Source: Rallus limicola (lineage: Eukaryota > Chordata > Aves > Gruiformes > Rallidae). Taken from it: DNA of 64,000 bases. The notes under the pieces are model-generated. The model was not told where the DNA came from. It saw only the letters and a list, made by a program, of their open reading frames with translations, and ran no database searches. Location of the stretch: the NCBI GenBank assembly GCA_022605955.1, contig JAKCOZ010000003.1, positions 12,905,331 to 12,969,330 on the forward strand, read 5' to 3'. Positions 23,936-34,823 of this stretch are shown piece after piece (position 1 is the stretch's first letter; the number at the start of each line of letters is the position of its first letter). The translations under genes and the position numbers were made by a program.

Positions 23936-26900
23936 GTCAGGCATTGGAAATAAACAAGTGTGTTGCAGGTGCCTTCACAGATGCTAAGTGTTAATGGCAT
24001 TTTTCCCTACATGGACTTTATCTTTCTTAATATTTTCAATGGATGCCTATGAGACACTTTGATTTATAGCTATTGGTGTAGGAACAGATGCTATTAGAGG
24101 CTGGCAGTTCAGCTCAGTTACAGAAGATACAGTTTCATTTGTCTTATTTAGTCAAAATAACATTTATGTCTAGTTTGAGTTTTAATATAAAAACTGGAAA
24201 AAAAATCTGTAGTCTTACTGTCCGAGGGATTTCAGCACACAGCCCTGGGCTGGCCATCAGGGCCCTGAGCTCAGAACTACCTGTGGGTTAGGTAAGGGCT
24301 TGCCTGAGTGTCAGTAGGGAAACTGACTTGCATGAGGTCCTGGATCCGCTCTGGAGAGAGTTGCCCTACTTTGAATGGAAAGGCAGCGCCGGTTGCAGCG
24401 TAAAATTTGTATCCTGGAGCTTTCACCTCTGAAACAAGGCCTGTCAACACATGGACGTTGCTAATACATGGAATCAGACAAAGTATCTTTTGTAGGGTTT
24501 GTTGTTTGTTTTTTTATCCTTCATATACTGAGGTTAAGAGCAGTTTCAAGATGATAAGAAATTCTTACTTCATGTCTCAGTCAAGGTTGAACATTTCAAA
24601 CCCATTTCAGTTCTGATTACATTTAGAAAGCATCTGGTGAGAAGTCACAAGCCGTTCTGAGTTGGAGATCAGATAAGATAAAGATAAATCTCTGTGGTCA
24701 TGGAATACATTACTATCTTGCAGATTTTTGTTGCACAAACATTATTAACTATGAGTGGTTTCTGGTTTTCATTATGCACATTGTACTCTGAGTACACTGC
24801 ATTTTATATTTCTGCAAAGAATTTTTTGCTGTGTTTAAAGGAAGGAGGTGACATCAATGTGTAACACTTTTTGAAAGGTAAATACTCATAGATATCATAT
24901 TTCAAAGGCTCTGGAAAAAACATATACAAAAGGAAACCCACAGGTTCCCTGTGTGTGTGTCTATGCATCACCATTGAATGCTCCACAGAAACTTGTGTCA
25001 CCCTGAATCATGTGGGGAATACTGACACTTGCTGTATTGTAGCACTTAGAAAAAGCAACGTTTAACACCCAGTGTGCTTGCCTGCTTCTTAAAAACTAGA
25101 GAAATAAGAAAATGCATCTAGTTCACAACTCTTAAGTTAAAGCAGCAGTATGTCAGCAATCAATCATCACAGATACTAGTTTGATTACCAGTTTTGTAAA
25201 AATGCTTTATGACAGTGCTTTCCTTCAAATATTGTATTAAGATAGTTTTCTTTATTGGTGTTAGATACTTGTATATTTTAGTGCAGAGGTTCTTATTATT
25301 CTTACTATTCTTATTCCTATTCATTTACTACTAAGTGGTTTTATTTAATCTATTTCTGATTAGTATTGGAAAAAAGGCCAAAATCCCACTATGACAAATA
25401 GGAGTTCCAGTTTCTTCCATGCAGCCCTGTAACTACTGATGACATGGCTTTTCTTGTGTTTTTTGTCATGCCTGCAATTTTTGCTGGGTAGTTTTCTTTA
25501 CATTGTAATTTATCAGTTTGAGAAACTGATACACTTCTGGATTTCGAGGTATCTAGGTCTGAAGACTGCTGGTTTTAGATTCCATAGGAATTCTGAAAAT
25601 AAATTAGACTATTCAGTGATTATTGAAGAGCTAACTTGGTGACAAGCTTGAAGGTCATTCTGCATTTATAGTGTAAATGGGAGTAAAAACTTCAAAGGAT
25701 TGTGAAACCAAACTCTTGGAAAATGGGGAAACATGATAGCTTTAGTATTATGTTGCCCAAACAGAGTCACTGTTTACTGTCAGGTAAGCTTCTGCTGGCT
25801 CTTTCCTGATGTTAAAAGCGTTATGTTATGTAGGTGTAGGAATGATGTGTTTTGGGAAGGTAGCGCATTAGCCCTGAGTCTAATATATTTGCACCCATGC
25901 TCATAATGCTACATTTCACCTCTGCTTTTCTGTTTATCAACTGGACTTGCTACTGTTTTCTGCCCAGTCAACTGCGCTGAGATCAAGTAAGCCCGTGAGG
26001 ATATAAAAATCCGTTTTGAATGGAACAGCTGTATAGCCAATCAAATATACGAGCTTTCTGCTGAGTTAGATTGTATTTTACTGCTTTCAGTTAATGTGTA
26101 AGAACACATTAATAATAGTACCATTATTTTAGTTACATGTTAAGAGAAGCATGCCATGCCTGCTATTTGATAAAGAATGGACGCTTATTTTTTTCAACTT
26201 CACTTACAGAAATTAAGAAATGGGTAACTCTGCATTGGCTTAAAATCTGGATCACTATGTTGGGGAAAATCTTACTGGCATTGTTTAGTAATGGGAATGA
26301 TCTAAGTTGTGCCAACTCCTGCTTCATCTTTTTTCATGGGGAATGCGAATGCATTTTTGCATACATCTAGGATGAAATGCTTTAAGACAACCAGGAAATA
26401 GAAAACATAGATTTAGTATTAGTTTTACTTCCTTTGGAAATATGGTAGGCAGGTGTTTCTACACCAGTTAAACTAGAATATAATAATTTGTCTTACTGCA
26501 AAAAACCTGCTGTAAAAAAAAAAAAAAAAGTCTGGTAAGCTTTAATTGACATGCAGAAAAAAAGTTATAATAATTTGAGAAAAAAAGATTTGGGTGGTAG
26601 TCTTCAAATAGTCGCAATTTTACAGTGTATACAGAAATGACTACTCCTACCTAATTTTAGATAAACCATCTTTTCTCCACTACTTGAGCTGCTTTTAGTT
26701 TTTAAAAGAAAATATTCTTTTGCATTTTTGAACTCTAAGAGAACTGCTAAGACTTTGTCTTTTCCTGAAAGTAACACAAAGAAGAAGAAAACACTTGAGG
26801 ATGTTTTGCAGGCTTAGGGAAGGTTGTATGTGCAGTCTTTATCCGTGTCATTCCTTGGTTATGATAGACATTTTAATTCTGTATAGTAATGATATTTGTG

Positions 26901-27713
26901 ACTTCTTGGCATCAGACCTTGTATCACTGCTACACATCTGCAGGCAAGAGGCTGCCAGTATTCCTGATGGAGACTGGGGCTCATCTCTTCCTTCCTTACA
27001 CTGACCTCCCCACTGCTACTTCAGCTTCTCTGTACCCTTGTGAGGACCTAGGTTCTGTTTAAGCTTGACCTCTTCTTCACAGAGATGACTCCACTGTGAA
27101 GAGTCCTCCTCCTATTTGAATTCATGAAATCCAGGAGACCTATGCCAGTCCTGACTGTTCTTCCTTCCACTCTCTGCCTGATTTATCCTGTTTTTTCACA
27201 GTCTGTGAATGTCTGGTGAGAGGAGAGGCTGTCACTGATCCTGGAGCTGGGAAAGTGAGCAGTAGGTATCTTGAAATTCCTCCAGATGAGGACAAAAAAA
27301 GGGGTTACATTATCTCATTTCTGGAAAGGCAACAGCAGTATAGGGAGGAGAAAAACAAGAGCCAGCCAGAGCAGGGCTGGACTGAGTCAGCACAGGCAGA
27401 AATTGGGCATGAGGGATGAGCATCATGAGTTGCACAGTTATATCCACACCTTGAAGTGGTACTTGAAAATTTAGTGCGGTTTTAAATTCATGGATCCAAG
27501 TTGTTACCACTATATTAGTTGCTATATTAATGTCTTAATAAAAGCCTCCTCTAGATAGATTGAAGTCTTTTTGTCAAACATACCCAGCATTTGTGTTAGA
27601 AAACATTACAGACATTTTTCTGCTTCTTGGTGTGTTGATGACTGATGTCAGCCAATGGCCACTGCATCAGAATTATTTAGTTCTCCCGATTTTCGTTCCC
27701 AAAAAAACAGTTT
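23936..27713. other. Non-coding, no recognised gene
   Basis: A/T-rich sequence with a poly-A run at about 26513-26529. No conserved ORF or repeat family recognised. It ends with CAACT-type sequence that flanks the next LTR. Confidence 0.5.
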
Positions 27714-27718
27714 CAACT

Positions 27719-28110
27719 TGTTTGTGTGAGTTGCAATATGAAATGTTAACACCAGGCTGTATGTGAAGCTGCTTGACTTTTTCGCCCAATTTTTACTACT
27801 GATCCTGCACTGTCCTGTGGAGATCGTAATTCAATATGAATTAAGAGGAAGCCGTTTATTGGGCGAAATCCTGCAGATTATATACATTTGTTACTGAAAA
27901 CGTGGCAAGCTAAAAAACTGCTGATTGGTTACACACACTGTTCATACCACATTGATGGGTTAGTAATTACAACAAGTTCTGATAAGCAGATATTATAGCT
28001 AAACATTGTTAGTTTACCTTTTATGTCTAAAAGCATGAGCACACCTGCTGTGTCGACCATCTATTATAGATGGCTCTTGACATGTTCACTTACTCCCAAA
28101 TACCTTCCCA
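27719..28110 (-). mobile_element. Solo class II (ERVK/alpharetrovirus-like) LTR with intact promoter motifs
   Basis: 392 bp with TG...CA ends and a perfect 5-bp flank CAACT at 27714-27718 and 28111-28115. Read on the minus strand it has, in order: a U3 starting TGGGAAGGTATTTGGG; a CCAAT box (ACCAATCAGC, complement of 27922-27930); a TATA element (TGTATATAAT, about 27886-27877); a polyadenylation signal AATAAA (27860-27855); and then about 135 bases of R plus U5. The close TATA-AATAAA spacing resembles avian leukosis-type LTRs. No internal retroviral genes flank it, so it is a solo LTR. The right edge (LTR 5' end) is firm. The left edge is chosen by the target duplication and could be shorter, near 27806. 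Confidence 0.68.
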
Positions 28111-28115
28111 CAACT

Positions 28116-31100
28116 CCTTCTTGGATTAGGGCAGTCTGTACCCCTGTCTTGAAGGCCGCAGTGTTTTGAGAATGTGATTACCAGAAACCTCTCAGCATGA
28201 GTAACTTTACTGTCTCAAGGGAACTCGAGGATATTGTCAGGGCCTATGTCTTCTGTGAGGAGAGTCAGGCTGCTGGCAGGCCTGCTGCCTTCCCCAACAC
28301 TATCCTCTAGACAGGAGCAAAACAATCCTGAAGACATGCTTTTTTTTTTTTTTCAAGGTGCTGTTGCCACTTCCTGGCCAAAACCAGCAGCAAATGCTCA
28401 GTGACCTGCATCAGGCACTGGCAGGTGTCAGGAGCAAGATGGATGTGGGATGTGCAAGGGTGTAATGGACTGCTAAATGTAGATCTGTGGGGGCATCTTT
28501 TGAGGCTTTACCTCTGTGCAACACTCAGAAGTTTGCTACATGGAATTTCTGATTAAAATGCTCCATACCATGTGCACTGACAGTGGCAGAGTCAGTGGTA
28601 GCCTTTGTTCTTTTTCTTGCTCCGTTTATTTTCTGAAGTGGACAATGATAGTCATCATTGTACATACTGAGCTTCAGAGTTTGGAAACACACTGTAAAAT
28701 CCTTTAGGAAGAATTGAAGTAGCACAGCCTCGACAGACCAGCGGCCTGAACTGTAAATCATCTTAAGTAGGTGGCATAATTCAGCTTTCAGCAAAGGAGA
28801 TGCAGAGGAAAAAGACTAGGAAGCCTTGTTCAGATCTTGTTATCCACGTCTTTTTCTTTTTGAAACTGAATACTTGAAATAGTTCAAGAAAGTCTTGCAG
28901 AAACCCTGTGAAATGGTATGCAGTTTGGCGTAGCCCCAGAGGCAAAATCTGTTGTTATTATTGTTGCTACAGCATTCTAAGAGCTGAAGTATGAATTTCC
29001 TGTAATGTAGATAAAATACTTGAGAGGTTAGACATGCTTCTACTAACCAAACTTATTTGGGCTCAGGCAAAAATTCCGAATATTTTTCTAATTGAACTCA
29101 GCAATCAAGAAAAATCCAACACCAAGTTTTTAATGTAATGCTGAAGTGCTAAATAATTTAGTCTACATTTCTCACTAGCAGAAACCTGCTTAATATAGGT
29201 AAAAATGAGCAAGGTATGGATTTTTGTTGGCCATAACTAGCGAGAAATACTTACTTTCAGCTGCAATTAATGTATTACAATAAAAGGATCAGAGATCTAT
29301 TTTAGATTACAGTTTTAACAAAAAAAAATAAATAAAGCATAGGTACAACTGGGATCTTCCTTAGGTGTACACCACGTAAAGATGCTGGCACTTTAGATGG
29401 AAGAGAAAAAAAGGAAGATGCTGCTGTTTTGTAACAGGAACTATCACTTGTACCAATCTAAAATGCTGATTTAGTTAGGAAAATGTCACCATGGGCCAGG
29501 GGAATTGAAGTGTTGAAACTCTTCCCTCCAAGGCTGTGATAAGCTATGAGTTCTTAATTTTGTTTGGTTATTTGGAACTCACTTTTCAGTACTTGTTCAC
29601 CACAGTCTTAGTATTTTCCCCAAAGAAATGCAGTTCTTGCAAGTACTCTTCCATATTCTTAATGTGTCTTCAGCCTAAGCTTTAGGCAAATAATAATAAA
29701 CTGATTTAAAACTGATTTGGAACATGCAGAAATCAATATGGTTCTTTGAATGAACACCACATAATTAGCTACATCTGGTTTGTGAATGTAAACTATAACT
29801 AAACTGAATTTTTAAAGAGCAAACTCTGCTTAGGTTCAATATCCATTTAAATCCCCATTTTAATCTCTTTTAATTAAATTTGAACTAAAAGGAGATTATT
29901 CTTACAGCTTGGTATTTTTTAGTTTTGTTTGATTAAAAATTTCATCTAGATAAGATTGCATTTGATAGGCAAGTGGTGTTTTGACTGCATGATTAATGGC
30001 TTTGGTGTCTAAAGAAAATGGGTACAGCTTGATTGTTCTGCATTAGCAAAGCACTTGGATCGTTTGCTTCGGACTAGAACACAACCCTTGCAAACTGAGA
30101 CACATGTGTTTTCCCTTATTTACACTGCTTTCAGACAAACAACCCCCCTCTCTTTTAAGGTAATACTCAGTTTTCTGTTCTGCGAGCATTGCTGTTAAAC
30201 CTGTTTTTAAAAAATAATACTACCCCGTTGGTCATAGGCTCTAGTAGAACAGTTTAAAATGTACTGTATTTAACACTGGTTCAGACAGTTTGTTCTCTTA
30301 ACTCTTATTTACTTTTGGCTATGTGATATTAGATTTTCTGGTTTTAATTAAAATACTTTTTCTCAATTAAACTTGTTCCAGCACTGTGTTTTGATGCATA
30401 AGTATCTGGCAATACCTCTTATGCTTTGCTGAGCACAAAACATAGATCTGGTGTAAGGATCTCTTCTCATGGCTTGTGGTGATGCTGTTAGTCTCTGTGC
30501 ATTCTGTTTCTGATGGAGGGGTTTTTCATGTTTATGTTTCTGGTGTTCTGCCCCTCATATTTCTTCTTTTGTTTGGGAAGCTTATTTTCCTGTGTGACAA
30601 AACTAGCTCAGACCTGCTGTACTCTTTTCCAAATAGGAAACCTGACTTCTGTTAATGTTGGAATCTTCACTGCTGTCTCATTTTCTTCAGTGCTGCCTTT
30701 TGCTTGGCGTATTGGTATTGGCAGTAGCAATCTATGTGTGATCCTTTTAAAACAAGAAATTAAAATAACGAGGGAAATTTTTGGTGTCTGGAGAAATGGT
30801 TCTGTAAGCCAGTATCGGTACCTGTTACAGTCTTTGGAGCAAGGCCCTCAAAAGAAAACAAACCTTGAATTTTAACTTTCGCGATATCCTGTATGAGCTC
30901 TTGAACTTTCAGAAACCATCACAGATTATCACCTATTCCTAGATAGTAATTAAGTCTCTGAATGTCATTTGGCATGTTTGCTTTTGAAAAGATATTATTT
31001 TACACTTGTTCCTGCACCGAAACCATGCATTCAGTAACTGCTGGATAAATGAGCACCTCTCAATGCATGGTGTCTGTGGGGCTAAAATAAAGGCAATGTT

Positions 31101-31250
31101 CTTATCAGTGGCTTTGTGCAACTTGATACCTTTAATCAAGGCAGCAGAATTACATCACAATTAACATCTTGGAAGTCATGGCATTGCTCTGTGTGTGAAT
31201 TTGCATTTGTTCTGAAAGAAAGGTAAGCCAGTGAAACCCAGTTGGAGCTC
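28116..31250. other. Non-coding, no recognised gene
   Basis: A/T-rich sequence with a poly-T run near 28340-28354. The 120-codon open frame at 30513-30875 has no domain I recognise. Confidence 0.5.
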
Positions 31251-31355
31251 AGAGCAGTTTTATACCCTAGCAGTGTGGCAGTCTGTGACAAATGATGTTC
31301 ATCTTGAGAATATTAAATCCTTTCTGAATGATGCAAGGCTAGACAAGGTTTCTGG
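31251..31355 (+). repeat. Two-part repeat unit A+B
   Basis: Segment A (31251-31308, starting AGAGCAGTTTTATACCC) and segment B (31305-31355, containing AAATCCTTTCTGAATGATGC) lie together here. B recurs alone at 32830-32880 and A recurs alone at 33210-33267, in the opposite order. A and its copy agree at 52 of 58 positions. The last 41 bases of B are identical in both places. The source element is not identified. Confidence 0.85.
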
Positions 31356-31990
31356 GATGCTGCAACAAAGTGCACCCTCAGCAGGTTCACAGATGGAAGG
31401 AGGAGTGGTGGGTTGTGCTGCCATTCACAGGGACTTGGACTGGATGGAGAATTAGGCTGAGTGAAATCTCATAAAGTTCAACAAGGGGAAATGCCAAATC
31501 GTGTAACTGAGGAGGAATTAGTACATGCACAAGTACATGCTGATGCCTGATGGACTGGAAAACAGCTCTGTAGAGAAGAACCTGGTGGACACCAAGGTGA
31601 CCATGAGCCAGCAGTGTGCCAATGTGGCAAAGGCTTATAACCTTCTGGGCTGTTTTAGTAAGAGGTTTGCTAGAGGATCCAGGAAGGTACTAATTTTTCT
31701 CTTAAGCACTGGAGAGGCCACATGTGGAATGTTGTGTCAACTTTTGGGCTTCCCATTTCAAGAAAGATAATTCACTTACTGGAATAAGTCCAACAAGGAA
31801 TCACAAAAATAATTAATGGGCTGTTCCTGAGAGGAGAGTCTGAGGGAGCTGTGAAGCTTGGAGGAGACAAATTTTAGGGACTATCAATATGAAGAAGGGG
31901 GACCCACCCAAAGTTGTTGTAATGTGTGGTGACAAGTTTGAGGGATCTATCATATTTTGATTCCTACAGAGGTTGGGGTAGCTGCTGCCA
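31356..31990 (+). mobile_element. CR1 LINE, C-terminal RT part
   Basis: Plus-strand CR1. GGATGCTGCAACAAAGTGCA opens it, then AAGTTCAACAAGGGGAAATG, 'AACAGCTCTGTAGAGAAGAACCTGGTGGACACCAAGGTGACCATGAGCCAGCAGTGTGCC', and the 'GAGAGGCCACATGTGGAATGTTGTGTCAACTTTTGGGCTTCCCA' region that encodes the conserved LINE segment after the RT core. The frame is broken by stops and the copy fades out near 31990 without its 3' tail. Confidence 0.9.
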
Positions 31991-33137
31991 GATGCCAGAA
32001 GCAATTAATATCTTGGAAATCCTTGGAAAACACAAGTTTCACATGGCTATACTGCTTAATCCAGTGGCTTCTTTATCCATTTTGAACTGTTTTCCCTCAT
32101 TGCTGTTGACTGTGAAAAACATCTGACATTCTGCTTGTTTGGTAAAAATATGTATGTGTCCTGGTGCTTGTGATAAAAATTTTATTTCCAAGCTACTCCA
32201 CAGATTAGCTCAACAAATTGAAATTATTTTGTCAAAAGTAACAATTTATATTCACTGGATTTGAATGCTTAAAATAATGTCCTTTTCTCAAAGAAGTAAA
32301 AGGACTGCATTATTCCTCCAGAAGTTCATCTTGCTTTGAGCTTTGCCTACGAGAGATGCTGGAGTTGCAACAGCAAAGACTTAGTGCTCTACCATTGAGG
32401 AACTCCCCTTCATTTTCTGCACTGTCTCTGAACAAAGCTAGAATATAATTTCACCACCTCTAGAGCTGCAACCTCTGCCTCTGTTATTTAACATGACCAC
32501 TTTTACTGATCCATATATGCACAAAAGGAAGCAATGCTGTTGCCGATACACTGTCTTCCTGTCTTGGCCTCCAGCTGTATCTCACCACCACATTTTTGAA
32601 TGCCTGCCGGAAGTGGTGTGTTCTTCTTCTTTATCTTTCTCTCTTCGGCATTTGGACACCAATTTCCCATTTCACTTGCAGCAGTCACACCATGAACATC
32701 ACTTATGTTTAGGACACCCTGCCTAACTATACCGGAATGTGTGATGTCATCAACTGACACTGTACCTCAGGCCATACTTCACATAAAGTGATACAAGGCA
32801 TCATCAGGCCCCACAGATAGCTGTCCTTCTGAGAACAGTAAATCCTTTCTGAATGATGCAAGGCTAGACAAGGTTTCTGGAAAACTGTCTGTCCACATAC
32901 AGATGACATAAAGGACACAGTCATCAGCACAGTAGCATGCTTGGATGGTTGAGGAAAAGCATTTCAGGATGGTTGAGGAAGAGCATTTCTGTATACCTGT
33001 ATGCAGTAGCTTCATCCAGCACAGGTGGTATAAGAGAGATGTCTAGCATTTTCCTACTGAATCAACAGCTGTCATGCTTTATTGTTGACAGTTAACAACC
33101 ACAATGAGTCACATAAACAGAAGTATGAGATCTTCCT
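31991..33137. other. Repeat mosaic without genes
   Basis: Contains a tRNA-like stretch on the minus strand (32330-32408), repeat segment B (32830-32880) and a near-perfect tandem duplication of about 25 bp at 32942-32989 (GGATGGTTGAGGAA...GCATTTC twice). The rest is unassigned. It is probably the remains of several nested insertions. Confidence 0.5.
32830..32880 (+). repeat. Copy of repeat segment B
   Basis: Matches 31305-31355 at 49 of 51 positions, with the final 41 bases identical, but neither segment A nor CR1 follows as it does at the other site. The near-identity stands out against the decayed surroundings. Confidence 0.85.
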
Positions 33138-33205
33138 TGTGGAGGTGGCTTAACCCTGGCTGGAGGCCAGATGCCCAGCAAAGTCACTCTGTCACTCCCC
33201 TTTAC
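33138..33205. mobile_element. Fragment of the ERVL-type LTR (5' 65 bases)
   Basis: TGTGGAGGTGGCTTAACCC through GCCAGATGCCCAGCAAAG to CACTCCCC aligns with the first 65 bases of the LTRs at 3437 and 33638. It then breaks off and runs straight into repeat segment A at 33210. It lies about 430 bases left of a full copy of the same LTR in the same orientation. Confidence 0.85.
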
Positions 33206-33209
33206 TGCC

Positions 33210-33267
33210 AGAGCAGTTTTGTACCCTGGCAATGTGGCAGTCTGTGACAAACAATGTCCATCTTGAG
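33210..33267 (+). repeat. Copy of repeat segment A
   Basis: Matches 31251-31308 at 52 of 58 positions without gaps. It is preceded by the truncated LTR piece and followed by unrelated sequence, whereas at the other site segment B follows directly. Confidence 0.85.
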
Positions 33268-33637
33268 GCCAAGAGGTGGGGATCAGTCTATGGTAGCATC
33301 CCAGTTCTGTGCTGAGGCTGTGCTGCGGCAAAAATGTCTGATAATTAGTGCTGATAAAACTTATGAAGCAAGCTGTGTTTTGAGGCTAAGGGGAGATGTT
33401 TCCTCTCCTCTTAACCACTTGGCTTTTGAGTAGAGGCTTGAAAACAACAGTTGTCACTATTTGGAAACCAACAATCTCAGCATATTTGTAACAGGTTTGG
33501 AAGATGGGTCCTTCACAGTAGTCCGGACAGTTGGTGGGGTGGTTACTATTTCTTTCTCAGGGCATCAGTGCTGCAAAGACTTGGGTGTGATTGCGGCTGT
33601 TGTGCAAGTGGACACTGTACAGATGAGACCAACAAGT

Positions 33638-34818
33638 TGTGGTTTGACTCTGGCTGGAAGCCAGATGCCCACCGAAGTCGCTCTGTCACTGCCCTCCTCA
33701 GCTGGACAGGGGAGAAAATACCTATTGAGAGGCTTAGGTGTCGAGACAAGGACAGGGAGAGGCCATTCCACAGTCAGTGTCACGGGCAAAACAGACTCAA
33801 CACGGAATAAAATTTGGAACCATCTTATTTATTACAGAGAGAGAAACTGGACTAGGATAATGAGAAGTACAGACAAATCTTAAAACACCTCCCCCCACCC
33901 CTCCCTTTTTTATGGACTCAACAGAAGTCATTATTTCTCTCCCCCCCCCCCCCCCCCCCGTTCCCCCCACCCTGGAGGTGTCACAGGGGAGATGGGAAAT
34001 GGGGTTTCAGTCAGTTCCTCACAAGTTGTTTCCCTTCTTAGCTGGGGGGTGGGGGGCATTCCTCATGCTTTTCCCCTGGTCCAGTGTGGGGTCCCACCCA
34101 CAGGAGACAGTCCTCCATGGACTTCTTCAATGAGACTCCTTTCCCACAGGACTTCAGCTCTTCACCAGCTGCTTCAGTGTGGGTCATTTCTATGAGGTGC
34201 AGTCCCTCAGGCCAAAACGGCTCCAGCCTGTTCCCCTATGGAGTCACACACACACACACCCCCCCACTCACCCCCACCACCCAGCAAACGTGCTTCAGTG
34301 TGGGTCTCTCTCTTCACAGGCTGCTGATCTGCTGTCAGGGGCTTGCTCCAATGCAGGTTACAGCATCTCCTGTATATATCTCTATCTGCTCCAGCATAGG
34401 GTCTCTCACTGCTGTAGGTGGGATCTCTGCACCCTGTCATCTTCTATGGGCTTCAGGGGATCAACCTGCTCCACTGTGGTCTTCTCCATGTGCTGCAGGG
34501 GCATTTTTTTTCTCTGGTGCCTGGAGCACCTCCTCCCCTCACTTCTTCACTAATCTTGGTGTCTATAAAGTTTCTTACATATCTCTTCTCTGGTGGCAAA
34601 AAGCATCTGCTTGTGTTTTTTGCCTCTTAAATGTGATTCACAGAGGTGCTATGACTGTCTCGGCCTTGGTCAGCAGCCAGTCCATCCTTGAGCCCAGCTG
34701 GTGTTTACTCTGTTGACCCTGCAGAGAGCTTCTAGATGCTTCTTGCAGATGCCACCCCTGCAGCTCCCCCGCCCCCCCCCCCCATCTCCCCTGAACCTTG
34801 CCACGCTAAACCACAACA
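33638..34818. mobile_element. Solo ERVL-type LTR, copy B
   Basis: About 1.18 kb, starting TGTGGTTTGACTCTGGC and ending CCACAACA. It matches copy A (3437-4570) throughout in the same orientation. CAAGT before it (33633-33637) and CAGGT after it (34819-34823) agree at four of five bases, consistent with a 5-bp target duplication. It contains a 19-C run at 33941-33959, a (CA)n stretch near 34246 and a second C-rich patch near 34770. A 210-codon stop-free stretch (34084-34716) ends in the same frame and with a similar peptide as the one in copy A. No retroviral genes adjoin, so I read it as a solo LTR. Confidence 0.87.
33941..33959 (+). repeat. C19 homopolymer inside LTR
   Basis: Nineteen consecutive C bases followed by GTTCCCCCCACCC. 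Its length is likely to vary between individuals and assemblies. Confidence 0.95.
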
Positions 34819-34823
34819 CAGGT

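Noticed and set aside
30513..30875. 120-codon plus-strand open frame with hydrophobic start
   Set aside because: The hydrophobic segment comes from a T-rich stretch. No known family and no gene context.
33461..33883. 140-codon open frame
   Set aside because: It runs across the left edge of the ERVL-type LTR and into repeat sequence, so it is not a gene.
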